From Sebastes aleutianus (Eukaryota > Chordata > Actinopteri > Perciformes > Sebastidae), in the NCBI GenBank assembly GCA_916700875.1, contig CAKAKS010000060.1, positions 9,652,334 to 9,716,333 of the forward strand: a stretch of DNA of 64,000 bases. The letters run 5' to 3'. Positions 50,001 to 60,849 of the stretch are shown one piece after another. Position 1 is the stretch's first letter. The number at the start of each line of letters is the position of its first letter. Position numbers and translations under genes: made by a program. Under the pieces are notes generated by a model. It saw only the letters and a list, made by a program, of their open reading frames with translations, had not been told where the DNA came from and searched no databases.

Positions 50001-51776
50001 AATGAAAAAATAAAAAAATAAATACAAATAAATGAAAAAATAAATAAATCCATTTTAAAATTAATAAAATAAATACATAAATAAATGGAAAAATAAGGGA
50101 ATAAAAATAAATAAATAAGGGAATTAATAAAAAGATAATTAAATTAAGATGCAAATCCAAACTGAAAAAAATATATATGTCACATATTATCAATTAATTA
50201 ATGGCTACATTTATTTTTTATATTATTTTTGCTATATTTAATTGCATATTTATTCATTTATTGAGTCATTTATTTATTTAATGATTGATTTTTGATTTTG
50301 GAAGGCTACATCCTCCATATAATTTTGAGGTACTTGTACTTTACTTGAGGATTTCTATTTTTCTTCTCCTCCACTACATCTCAGCGGTAAATATTGTCTT
50401 TTTTAGTCCACTAAATTTAACGGACAGCTTTATTTTTTTGTGTATTTTTGTGTTTGGGAACACTTTACTACGCAATCAATACTTTTACTTTAAGTACTTT
50501 AAGTACATTTAGATGATAATACCTACGTACTTTTACTTGTAGTGTAACCAACTGATGAGTCTTAAAAAAATCATTTGATATCTTTTCTGAACTGAAACAC
50601 ATTTAAAAGATAATTAATAAAACTATTTTATGAACTGATTCTGCTTGTTTCTCTCAGTGACTCCAGTGATGACGAGCAGCTGAACATCTCCAACAGGACA
50701 CAGATGAGGAGGACGAACTCCACGGCAACGCGCCGAAGATCGACGGGACGCTCGAACAGTCAAGTGACGACGGTAGAGGATGGAGGAGAGAGTGAGAGCA
50801 GCTCTAACACCAATGCTGACTCTGACTCTGAGCTCAGGTAAAGCACCGTTCACACCTGCAACCCTGAACTGATGTAGACATCTCCTGGAGGAGCCTGATG
50901 TGAGAACACATCCGGACCGGATATTAAACAGACTGCCAGCTCCCTAGTACACTGTCAGTGTGATGTGCTATAACCCCGTTTCCTGTTAGTAACCATGATG
51001 AGGTGTTTAGCGGGCGGAGCGTTAAGTGGAGGCAGAATAATTCTCTGAAGACGTTAGTTAACGCTGGCTAGCAAGTATTGTTGTCTTGTTTTTTTAACAT
51101 TGGCTGAAGAAAATACTAGTTTCTCTCAATATGTTCTGTCACTCACTCTCCAGGATCACGAATGTTAGTTGAGAACGTTAACATTAACCAATGAGACCAG
51201 ATTAGCCGACTCCTACGCCGCTAGAGACTACTTCAGGAGGAGTAGACGGCTGGCTAACGTTAGATAGCTAGCTAGCTTGTCCGGAGACTGACAAGCTAGT
51301 TAGCCTCCAGTCTTTCCTTTGTTTAGCCTCCAGCTAACACTGTGATGTCATCATCACGTTGACACAAAAAGGGTCTATTGAGCCCATGTGTGAATAGAGC
51401 CGCTCATTGTTTGGAGTTCATATGAAAAAACAGCTTAATGCTGATTTATTAGTTTGTTTATTTGTAGAATAAATTATAAACAATAACTAAGCTGCTGCAG
51501 ATTTGGAGGTTTTACCTGCAGAACTTGTGTTTTCTCACCCTGGCTGCTGTCAGTGAAGCAGACATGTCGTACCAGGACCGATCCAGGTCAGACGATAGCG
51601 ACGACTCCACCACCTCTTCGACAACCATCGAAGAGGTGGACCAGACTCTCCACACCGTCATCGTTCACAGACCGGACGGTCCCAAAAACCTTCAGGATCC
51701 TCCGGACCCAGTCCCAAGTCCCCAAGATCCTGATCCAGAATTGTCTGTTGGTTTCAGCAGATTATTCACTTTGTAA
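38078..51776 (+). CDS. dcst2: DC-STAMP domain-containing protein 2 (DCST2), 16 exons, 840 residues
   Basis: Multi-pass membrane protein, partner of DCST1 in sperm-egg fusion in animals studied. Exons: 38078-38178, 39176-39453, 39810-39980, 40311-40412, 40737-40931, 41024-41089, 41160-41373, 42111-42268, 42585-42749, 42831-42998, 43225-43325, 44653-44822, 46557-46681, 48630-48735, 50658-50837, 51554-51776. All phases match and TAA is at 51774-51776. ATG 38078 is the first in frame after a TGA at 38057. Seen: membrane segments at about 65-84, 90-111, 130-148, 364-375, 455-475 and 541-556; the DC-STAMP motif FDNVYISAQFKKLD in exon 8; an RCRRLACSSYHPEREL segment; and a RING-like finger with cysteines 648, 651, 665, 670, 675, 678, 686 and 689. 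A GGA-coded Gly run (exon 12) precedes the finger. The tail is acidic, Ser-rich and probably disordered. It is divergent from DCST1, with the starts 1.8 kb apart. Confidence 0.93.
39501..39710. mobile_element. 210-bp MITE with about 28-bp inverted ends and 10-bp target duplication
   Basis: The flanking TGTTCAGCAT is exact on both sides (39491-39500, 39711-39720). The ends are AAGGCCTATGGAAAGGAGGC on the left and its reverse complement on the right, continuing as CTGGGTCACG. Inserted 47 bases after dcst2 exon 2. A 9-10 bp duplication suggests a Mutator-like or similar transposase as source (inference). Confidence 0.92.
40092..40130 (+). repeat. Duplicate of the dcst2 exon 4 splice acceptor
   Basis: TTGTTGTGTGTTTGCAG followed by CCGCGTTGGACAGAATC duplicates the true acceptor and first 17 bases of exon 4 (40294-40327). 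The intervening segment has tandem TTATCCATTACTTTTAGCTA units. It is a potential decoy 3' splice site. Confidence 0.9.
41390..41765. repeat. Minisatellite (CTTCATCTACATGCTTCAGTTTA type), dcst2 intron 7
   Basis: About 15 degenerate copies of a unit near 25 bases. Non-coding. Confidence 0.85.
42280..42306. repeat. (GT)n microsatellite after dcst2 exon 8
   Basis: Begins about 12 bases after the exon 8 donor (42268). Confidence 0.9.
42395..42572. repeat. Minisatellite (AAGTGAACTGAAGTAGACTG type), dcst2 intron 8
   Basis: About nine degenerate 20-base units run up to about 12 bases before the exon 9 acceptor, giving an unusual purine-rich upstream flank. Confidence 0.9.
43328..43352. repeat. (CA)n microsatellite after dcst2 exon 11
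   Basis: The CA run is part of the donor itself (GTACACACA...), starting at intron position +3. Confidence 0.95.
43416..43575. repeat. Two tandem copies of a 78-base unit
   Basis: GTGTTGGAGGAAGTATTCAT at 43416 recurs at 43494 with three or four changes. In dcst2 intron 11. Confidence 0.9.
45222..46003 (-). mobile_element. hAT transposon fragment with 8-bp target duplication
   Basis: CTGTATGT flanks both ends exactly (45214-45221 and 46004-46011). Ends are CAGGTGTGC on the left and GGGCACCCCTG on the right, the usual hAT form. Internal deletion has left only the 3' part of the transposase. Confidence 0.92.
45427..45819 (-). pseudogene. hAT transposase C-terminal remnant
   Basis: An open frame of 130 codons with the hAT dimerisation block: LTALFGSTYLCESAFSHMK and DDHLEVCLRLAIS. 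It resembles the ZBED/SCAND3-type transposases of vertebrates. It lacks the DDE core and BED finger. Confidence 0.85.
46348..47338. other. Intronic stretch around dcst2 exon 13
   Basis: Apart from exon 13 and the (GT)n at 46521-46550 before its acceptor, nothing was recognised here. Confidence 0.5.
47339..47905. mobile_element. Family J MITE-like element with a strong hairpin
   Basis: Starts TAGACCCTTTTAGTGTGGAC. At 47588-47644 TTAGCCTTCTGCTAACAGC and GCTGTTAGCAGAAGGCTAA form a near-perfect stem with a short loop. Related copies: 50970-51382 and 54745-56293. In dcst2 intron 13. Confidence 0.75.
48838..49626. mobile_element. Family G MITE with TTAA ends, copy 2
   Basis: TTAAAGGGACTGTTTGTAA at left and TTACAAACAGTCCCTTTAA at right. 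Opposite orientation to the copy at 26332-27027, judged by the GTTAACAGCGACA block. In dcst2 intron 14. Confidence 0.85.
49627..50545. repeat. Family E nested inside family D
   Basis: Family D starts at CTGGAAAGTAACTAAGTGCA, is interrupted after TACTTAAGTACAA by AT-rich family E (about 49685-50325), and resumes with TTGAGGTACTTGTACTTTAC. Gives a relative age: E entered after D. Confidence 0.7.
50970..51382. mobile_element. Family J element, second form
   Basis: From ACCCCGTTTCCTGTTAGTAA to AAAAAGGGTCTATTGAG, including GGAGGAGTAGACGGCTGGCT. Lies in dcst2 intron 15. Confidence 0.7.
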
Positions 51777-52374
51777 TTAAAGTTATTAAAGCATGAAATG
51801 AAAATATGAAATCTGGTTCATTTACAACATAAAGACAAGAAGAGCTTAACTCCATTCACTGGCTTTTTCTGGAGCTTTCAACAGCATCTCAGTCTTCTTC
51901 AGCTGTTGAGTTTCAGCTCCTGCAAAAGTCAGCAAGTGTCATTGTCCTTAATTCAAGATTTTTTTGTCTGCTGTTTCCAAGATGTAGAATAAACTTAAAC
52001 GTTGAGCAGACAGCTGCTAAATGATTCAGTATTGCTAACAATGCTAGCCATGTCTGATAAATGCTTCAGTGTCATTTCTTCTATTTCTCTCAGTTTGAAC
52101 AGTATAATGGTCCACGAGCTCTCAGGTGGTCCAGCAGCAGACTGGTTGTACTGTTTAGCTCCCAGTGTGTGTGTGTGTCTGTGTGTGTGTGCGTGTGCGT
52201 GTGTATGTGTGCGTGTGTGTTGGGTGTGGCTGATAACAGCCTCGAGCTGAAACACAGAAACTTAAACAAAAAAAAATGTCAACAACATAAAGTTTTACAA
52301 ACGGATAACAGTGTGTGTTTGTGTGTGTGTGTGAGTGTGCGTGTGTGTTTGTGTGGGTGGACTCTCAGCAGGAA

Positions 52375-52496
52375 GCAGCTCTCTCTCTCTCTCTCAGTCT
52401 CTCTCTCTCTCAGTGTCTCATTCAGTCTCTGTTTGTCTCTCTGGCGACGTCTCGCTGAGTTTTCGGAGGGTTTTTTTGGCGACCAAACCTGCACAG
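52375..52496 (+). promoter_or_regulatory. Likely 5' UTR/promoter-proximal CT-rich tract of the S100 gene
   Basis: CTCTCTCTCTCAGTCTCTCT tracts sit directly upstream of the MATK start codon. The start is called from the in-phase join to exon 2; no TATA box was identified. Confidence 0.35.
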
Positions 52497-55400
52497 ATGG
52501 CGACTAAGGTAAGAACAGCTGCACTGATCGATCCCATATTGATCAGATCAGAGATCCGGTCAGGAGGCCGAGTGATATTTGTAGAGAATAAAAAGCTCTT
52601 CATGCTTTATGATCCTGAGGATGAAAACAGATAATTAATTAAATGTTTATATTCTACTTATAGTAAACTATATTTATTCATCTCTCTTTATATGTTTTAA
52701 CAACAAGCGTCCTGCTAATAAAGCTAATTATTAAAATTGATCATCTCTCATTATAAAGCGACTGACCTGAGGTCAGCAGCAGGGTGCGTTCAAATACACT
52801 GAGGAACTCCTGGAAAACTAATCTCTCATCCAACACTTCCTAACATGTAAAGTTTTGAAGAGAAGATTGTGTTTAAAGTCATAGACATCTTTTACAACTG
52901 CAAACTAAATACAAATAAATAACATTACAATACTACAAGTATAAATATACACTATATAGCTACTAAATATTTGCAGAGGTGTAAGAAGTACTCACATCAT
53001 TTACTTAATGTAATACTACAGTGTAGAAATGCTCTCTTACAAGTAAAAGTCCTGCATTCAAAATGTTACTTAAGTACCAAAGTAGCAGCATCGCAATATA
53101 CTTAAAGTACCAAAAGTAAAAGTACTTATTCTGCAGATTATTATTATATTATTGTTTTTATAATTATTCACTTTAATGTTGCAGCTGGTAAAGGTGGAGC
53201 TACTTTTAATTACTTTATATACTGCTGGTAGTTTAATCTATAATAATACCTCAACAATAATTAGTTTTGTTTTAATAATCTGAATTTAAAGTAACTAAAT
53301 ACATGTAGAGCAGTAAGAAGTACAATATTTCCCTCTGAGATGTAATATGTGTATGTGTTTTAAACACAAAAATACTGCTGGGTTGTTTAATCTATAATAA
53401 TACATCATCATTTATTAGTTATTATTGTTATTAGTAGTAGTAGTAGTATTTGTATTAGTAATCTGAATCTGTAACTAAAGCTGTCAGATAAATATAGTAG
53501 AGTAAAAAGTACAATATTTACTTGAGATGTAGTGGGGGAGAAGCGTAAAGTTGCAAAAACTGGAAATAAGTACTTGAGTAAATATACTTAGTTACATTCC
53601 ACCACTGCCTCTCTACATCACATCACAACAGATTTAACATGTTGAGTCACTCCAACAATCTTTGATATTATTGAATTAAAATGTATAAAAATGCAGAAAT
53701 GCTGCATTAAATATTTTTAGTAAAGTGTCCCAGTTCACCTGAACACTGATCCCAGTTCAGTTCACACCTTCAGCAAACAAACTGCTCAGAACTGGATTCC
53801 CAAGAAAACTCAAGATGCCGCTTTTATTATGAAATGTGATCAGCGACAACATGACTTTATTCAAATAAAAATGTTTATTATATCAACTTATATTTACTTT
53901 AAACTCCTTTTTGTTTTTTAGCGTCCACTTGAACACGAGCCAACCAGTCTCTGTTTGACTTTCAGCAGTGCCCACAGTGATGATGTCACAAAGATAAGAA
54001 ATGACAGGAAGTGTTGTGGCGAGATTTTATGAAGGTGATGCTAAAATGTCCAACTTCTGTTGAACGCACCATAAAGTTACAGCAAAGAGTATAGAAGCAA
54101 AGAGACGAAACTCAGCTGCTGCCGCCATTTTGGACTGAAACGCTTATTATATTTATAATATTTTATTGTTCAACACAGGTCATTTCAGTAGAATATGACA
54201 ATAGAACAGAAATAATTTAGTTTTACTTTTGTACTGCTCTTTGTAGGCGGACGTTTTACTGGCGTCCGGTAGTCGCTTTCAGTCCAAAATGGTGGAAGCG
54301 TAGCTCTGCTGCTGGGCGCTGATGTTACAATGGAATGAACTATTGACTTTCACTTATCAATATTCGTTCTTTGGTTACAGTACCAGGATTAGCGTTGTTG
54401 CTAGGCAATAGTGAGTTAATACATATGTTGGATTTATGCTGCAACAGAGTGAAAATATGAGTCAGGTTGAGTTAAAGTATCAGTTAGAAAAGTGATGTAT
54501 TATTTAGTGTATTTATAATAAATACTCATTATGAATCAGCTGTGAGGGGTTCAGGTTCAGGAAGATATGGGAACTCTTAAATATTGAAAAACTCAACAAT
54601 GACTTTAAGTATGAGACAGGACATGTTTACCTGTTCACCGTGATTTTTTAAACCAACTTTAAACAATTTTTTTCTGTCATTTTTTGTTTTGTTTGTTAAT
54701 TTGCTAATAATTCACTTGGAAGTTTTCTAGAAGCAACAATATTATAACCCCCTTCTCTGTTAGTAACCATGATGAGGTATTTAGTGGGTGGAGTGTTAAG
54801 TGGAGGCAGGATAATTCTCTGAAAACGTTAGTTAACGCTGGCTAGCAAGTATTGATGGTAGTGATGGGAATGCCGGCTCTTTTCAGTGATCCAGATTATT
54901 TGGCTCAGCTCACCAAGAAGAGACGGTTCTTTCGGCTCCCAAACGGCTCTTCATTTTACCACTTCTGCCTTTTATAATTCAGCCAAATTTAGCGCTGTTT
55001 TGACCTATGATTACTATGTGTGCAGATATATCACTTAAATTATTCAATATAATTATACTAAACCTTATCATTTCCAGAATACCATCATTTTACATGCTGC
55101 TTCGCGACTGTCGCTCATCTTGTCTGCTATTTGCGCACCGCACTCCTCTCTCTTTCTCTCCTCCTCTCGCTCCTGCTCTGTACCTGTAGACCGTCAGCCC
55201 ATCCCTGCTTGATGGTATGATCCTTGTCTGTCATCACCTGATTGGTCACACTGACGTGATTAACACAACATTCAGTCACAATCAGTGTATGGAGTACCCA
55301 CAGCGCGGAGAAGATCATCATATCATTCTGCCTTGAATTAATAAAAACAAACAACAAAAAAAACGCAAACTACACCACTAATTGGTGGCTTGTTTTTTTA

Positions 55401-58400
55401 ACAATGGCTGAAGAAAATACTAGTTTCCCGAGTGATAAAGTTAACATTAACCTATGGGACCAGATTAGCAGACCCCTACGCCGCTGGAGACTCCTTCAGG
55501 AGGAGTAGACGGCTGGCTAACGTTAGTTAACTAGCTAGATTGTCTGTCTCCTGAACTGGCTATATTGTCCGGAGACTGAAGAGCTAGCTAGCTAACGCCT
55601 GCTCTCCTCCCGGTGAAGTAGTCTCCTAGCGGTGAGGAGTGAGGCAGAGGGACCGTGACCCAGCGCTGTCCGCTGTTGGGCTCATTTTCTGTAGCATGGT
55701 GGAATTAGCAAGGTAGCTAGCTAAGTAGCTAGTTGCTAAATGAGTAAAATGTATCTTCATCCACACACTCTTGTCACAGTGTAGGAAAGCACAGCGCTAT
55801 CACCAGATGAGGGACAACTTTGTTTGGCTCATTTTCTGTGTTTCATGACAGCATGGCGGAATTAGCAAGCTAAGCTAGCTAAGTAGCCAGCCGTCCGCCC
55901 TAAATTTAGGGTGTAGGCCTATAAATCTTTTGAAGTCTATAGTTAACTATCCTTCAGTAAAGTCATTAAAAAATAGAGACGTACAATATCGGAAAAGCGT
56001 TTCAGAGATGGAGAGAAAGGGTTGCTAATAGTTTAGCCTTCTGCTAACAGCAGCCAATGACTCACGGCTGCGGTTAGCAGAAGGCTAAATATTAACAACA
56101 TTTAGCCTTGAATCACAGTTTGTCATCTCAGATGTATGTGATATCTGGATTCTGCCACCCAACAACACAGCAAGATGACATTTTAGATGTGTAGCTTTAG
56201 CCCACTGCTAGTGTTAGCCTCCAGTCTTTCCTTTGTTTAGCCTCCAGCTAACACTGTGATGTCATCATGATGTCCACACTAAAAGGGTCTATAAGATACC
56301 AATTATTATAGGCTAGGTAAAATAAAGACAGCGTTTGATTGGATCACCTCCAATTCATTAATACAATAGTATACTTCCGACATAGAGTATACTGGGGAAA
56401 TATATAATTTACTTGAACTTAACTTAAGTATACTTCATAACATTAACTTGTAGTATACTGCTTTTTCATAAGGGAATTACTACCATATTCCTGTCATTTA
56501 TCTCAAATTGAACCCCGCCCTTAAACGTCTCACAATATGATCATGTAACTCTGCACATGAAGGAGTTTGTACAGCGACGTTTAGTGTTTGCTGGAACCAG
56601 AAGAAGGTTTTCTCATAGTTTGGCGAAGGTTTGGGATCAGCACATTTCTGCTGGATCTCGTCTGCGGCGCTCTGCAGCCGCCGCCCTCTTTCACAACAAC
56701 AGCAAGTCCTCAGAGAGAGCAGCTCTGATCTCATTCAGCTGTTTAACTGTTCAGACTCTCTGTTTAACAGGCCGAGGCTCAACAAACAGCTGCTGAGGGC
56801 CCCTCACACTCCAGGGGCCCGCATTCTTCTCTCATAATTTCAGTATTTAAAGAGGAACACCCTGATTTTGTCAAACTTCTCTCTAATTTCAACTGGGAAG
56901 ATGTTTGGGAGGGACTGATTTGAGGGTGCTGTATAAGTTGAACACTGATATTAAGGGCCAAATGTGGGGATTTTGGGGCCCTGTAACAGAGTGTGGCATT
57001 ATGGGAACACATTATGGGGCAGTGATGCCAAATTTCTGGATAATGTCACATTAGTTTTGACAAAGTTTGGGATTTGGGGGAACTATAACAAAAGCACAGT
57101 ATAGCCTATTCACCTTATGTGCCCCGCCCTTTTTTTCACTTCCAGTTCGAACGCAATTGTGTTAGTTCTTCTGTTTTAGCGGCAGCAGTGCTATTTAGGA
57201 GCTACACTGCAGCGATCGGATGGTTTTACCAGAGACGGTTTTACCAGAGACGGTTTTACCAGAGACGGTTTACCAGAGACAGTTTTACAATACCTCATTC
57301 ATCAGCGATCACTGACTTGGAGGACGACATACTGAATGCAACAAATGTCCTGAAATCACATATGAGGACATTTGTAGTGACTCAAATTTTTTTATTAAAC
57401 TGATCACATGTTGGAACTCTAAATGGTTACTTTCTCGCCTGAAAAAAACATTAAAACGTAAGAGTTTTTTAAGGCTTAAAAACATATTTTTGTCCAGTAA
57501 AGAACAGTTTTTGGTAAATGAAACCTTTTTATAAATGTCAGTTAGGCTATTTTATCTGTTTTTAGAAAGAAGTCTGGTTGTAGACGGTGATAATTTGGTT
57601 AAGGAAAACTATGACTTAATATGGTGGTCAACGACCTTTTTTCCATCATAAGACGAGTCGATAATGAGACGTCATTAAACACTAACTGTGACGATATCAA
57701 CATGCAATATTGATGGCGAGAAAGACTGAAATGTAGTTAATTGTTAGTTAACTGTTAATCAAACACTCAGCTCAGTATCAGTGCAACGTATTGTTATATA
57801 TATATTGTTAACATATTAACATCAGCTCTGGTTTAAATCCTCTGAATATTTAAGTCTTCTTCTACAACATTTATATCATCAAACACAAACCAAACTGCTC
57901 AAACACCTGTGTGACTTTGAAGTGTCAGGTGTTGCTAAATGTAGCTGCATTTTAGCATGTTTTAACCGCAACACAAAGAAGCAGATACAATATAAATACA
58001 AATATAAATAAATAAAGAGTATCTTTGATCAATGTAACACTAAAGTTAGTTTGAGCTTATTATCAATAGATTACGATGAAAAATGATTAATCTGATTTGC
58101 TAAAACTCTTGTTTACATTTTAAAATAATTATAAACAGTTTGTTATAAATTGTAAGTCATAATTGTTTGGGATTTTTCTTTTGTCCAGTAAAAACGCAGT
58201 AAAATCACTCCACTAAACCGTTTGTACTTTCTGAAAGTGAAAATATAAATGATTAACTGTAACACTCACCTCATAACCACTTTATACTCAGCTCAATGTG
58301 AACGTTTCAAATAAAAGAAAATCAAACGGTCGCTCCTGTTTCTGATTGGCTGACAGACTGAGTAACCGCAAAGATCCTGTGTTGACATAATGAGTCACTC

Positions 58401-60481
58401 GCAATGTTAATACGAGTCCCACCTTAATATAATAAGAATATTCTATTTTAATATTAACAGCTTGGTGTTATACAGTGGTAGAAAGTAATGAGTACATTTA
58501 CTCAAGTGCTGTACTACTTGTACTTTACTTGAGTATTTCCATTTTATGTAACTTTAGTAATACTACTAATAAAGTCATGTTGTCGCTGATCACATTTCAA
58601 AATAAAATCTTTGGTGTTCTTGGGAATCCAGTTTGTTTGCTGAAGGTGTGAACTGAACTGGGACACTTTACTAAACATATTTAATGCAGCATTTCTGCAA
58701 TTTTATACATTTCAATTCATTAATATAAAAGATTGTTGGAGTGAATCAACATGTCAAATCTGTTGTGATGTGATGAAGAGAGGTATAGAGGACAAAACTG
58801 GCCAAAATCAATCTCCGCTGTACGGAGCTGGAAATGAAGACTAGCTAGCTGGCTAGCTGGCTAGCATGTAGTCCATCTATGACCTCTGACCCCATGACCA
58901 ATGTTGAGTGACAGCCCCCTCATTTGCAAATGTAAAAATAAATTTATTAAGAAAGAAATACAGAAATAAATAAGATGTGAAATGCAAAGGGAAAATCAAG
59001 CCGCATGTATAAATAAATAAATACATACATTTAAAAATGAATATAGAATAAATAAAAAATAAATGCAAAAAAAGATAAATAATAAATAAATACATTAATA
59101 TATAAAAGTGAAAAATTAAACAGAAGAGTAAATAAATAAGGGAATTAATACAAAGATAAATAAATAAATAAGCAAATTAAAAAAGAAATATCAATTTGTT
59201 GCAATGTATCAATTCATTAATAGATACGTTTATTTTTAATATTATATTTGCTGCATTTAATAACATTTTTTTTTTTTTTTTTTAATTTGGCAGGTATGAT
59301 AATGATAATTTAATCAACTAATAAATAATGATGTATTATTGTAGATTAAACTACCAGCAGTATATAAAGTCATTAAAAGTAGCTCCACCTTTACCAGCTG
59401 TAACATTAAAGTGACACATTAATGCATCAATCATTAGAATACTATAATATAATATATAGTATTCTACATAATGAGTACTTTTACTTTTTGTACTTTAAGT
59501 ATATTGTGATGCTAATACTTTTATACTTTTACTTAGATAAGATTTTTAAATACATAAGCGAGTATTTCTACACTGTGGTAGTAGTAGTTAGTACCTTTAC
59601 TAAAGTAAAACTTCTTCACCTCTGCAGTTGATTCTCTAATTATCAATCTAAAAACTGATGATCTTCTCAGGATTTTAGTAAAACAACAGTGTTCTCCTTT
59701 TTACTGATTATTGATCATTGATTAGTGATCATAATGAGTCATGTTCTTGTCTCAGTACTCAGATTTGGAGCTGGCCATCAACTCGTTGGTCACAGAGTTT
59801 CATAAAGCTGCAGACGACGGACCAACCATGAACACCACCCAGTTCCAGACCATGATCACCAAACAGCTGCCTGGATTCGCCAAGGTACTGACGATGACAT
59901 CACAGCTCAACATCCAATCAATCACTAGATCTGACAGGTTATAAATGCAGCGCTGTACATTAAATCAGTATAGTTACAGCACTGCTGGAGTTATTTTAAC
60001 CCAAACCGCGATCTTTTCCTAAAGCTAACTAAGTAGTTTTATTTTGAAAAGACTGAAGCGAAAATTAATAACTATTAATTAATTATTAACTATTTCATGA
60101 ACTGCTATGAGCTTTCAGCCTTACAGTTTTACTTTTGAAGTTTACATAAAACATCATGTTTTTGGTGTGACTAATATAATATAATATAATATAATATAAA
60201 TATTATTGTTATTATTATTTTGTCTGTCAGTGTTTCTCGGAGTGAGTTTTTTACTGTTAACTGTTTCCACATGTCGGTGTGCTGACTCACTTCCTGTTTC
60301 CTGTTTGCAGCATGTGGAGAGTGAAGAGGGTCTGGGTCAGATCCTGGACCAGATGGGGGTTGAGGGCGGTCAGAGCATCTCCTTCGATAACTTCTGGACT
60401 CTGATCAACAAACAGGCCATCCAGCTGTTCAACTCCACGCACAAAGAGAAGGGTGCCAGCTGTGGCTGCCTGCTGCAGTGA
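52497..60481 (+). CDS. S100 family protein (S100A14/A16-like), 103 residues, C-terminal CAAX-type end
   Basis: Exons 52497-52508 (MATK), 59756-59884 and 60311-60481 join in phase 0 to give 103 residues, a usual S100 length. S100 proteins are small dimeric EF-hand proteins. The N-terminal half (YSDLELAINSLVTEFHKAA) and the second helix-loop-helix ending SISFDNFWTLI fit the family and most recall the S100A14/A16 branch. The first, S100-type loop is shortened. The second loop (MGVEGGQSISFD) lacks the acidic residues needed at positions 1, 3 and 5, so calcium binding is probably weak or absent, as known for S100A14. The last four residues are CLLQ, preceded by CG. This matches a CAAX prenylation box, with Gln favouring farnesyl transferase, and a second cysteine that could be palmitoylated. 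Lipidation is inference. Intron 1 is 7.2 kb and full of repeats. AATAAA lies at 60748. The exact paralogue is unknown. Confidence 0.9.
52980..53610. repeat. Family D dispersed repeats, several tandem pieces
   Basis: At least two family D copies, marked by TGAGTAAATATACTTAGTTA and AGTAAAAGTACTTATTCTGC. In S100 intron 1. Confidence 0.7.
54105..54370 (+). mobile_element. Family B MITE-like repeat, best preserved
   Basis: GCCGCCATTTTGGACTGAAA at left, TTTCAGTCCAAAATGGTGGA at right, with the interior TCAACACAGGTCATTTCAGT. In S100 intron 1. Confidence 0.8.
54745..56293. mobile_element. Family J element, long copy
   Basis: Matches 50970-51382 at its left, then the hairpin form of 47339-47905 in reverse at its right, ending ACACTAAAAGGGTCTATAAG. 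The hairpin recurs at about 56033-56090. So the two shorter copies are different deletion forms of this one. Interrupted by a hAT insertion. Confidence 0.8.
54859..55380. mobile_element. hAT-type MITE inserted in family J
   Basis: Ends TAGTGATGGG and CACCACTA. Flanks ATTGATGG (54851-54858) and ATTGGTGG (55381-55388) are an 8-bp target duplication with one change. The interrupted family J sequence can be aligned across the insertion to 50970-51382. Confidence 0.85.
56294..58469. other. Non-repetitive intronic DNA with unrecognised short ORFs
   Basis: S100 intron 1. A GC-richer island at about 56500-56830 has overlapping ORFs on both strands (for example 56557-56796) that match nothing I know. 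Four tandem copies of GTTTTACCAGAGACG lie at 57221-57285. The rest is AT-rich. No credible exon. Confidence 0.5.
58470..59625. repeat. Family D - family E - family D cluster
   Basis: D at 58470-58560, E at about 58900-59270 and a reverse D at 59290-59620, close to the S100 exon 2 acceptor. Confidence 0.65.
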
Positions 60482-60849
60482 AACCTGCAACACACCTGAG
60501 ACCACCTGCATCCATCACAGACAAACCTGAGCCTGGAACCACCACACCTGTCTGGTCTCTCTGTGCCGACCACTGGGTGGCGCTGCAGGACGACAGGCAG
60601 ACAGGAAGACACACAGAAACCATAAAAGAAGAGTTTTACTGATGATATTCAAAGATTGTTTGTGTTACATATGAGTTACTACCTTCAATTTGTTATTGAA
60701 CCGGTTTGAGTCTGATTGTATGGAAGACCAAATATGACTAATTAGAAAATAAAACAATATAATAAATTAATTAATTAATCAATGAGTGGAATCATTTAAT
60801 ACACTAAGAAATAAGTCAATAACATAAAAAAAATGTGAATATATATATT

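Noticed and set aside
49775..50193. Phe/Ile/Tyr-rich ORFs on the minus strand
   Set aside because: Arise from AAATAAATA-type family E repeats.
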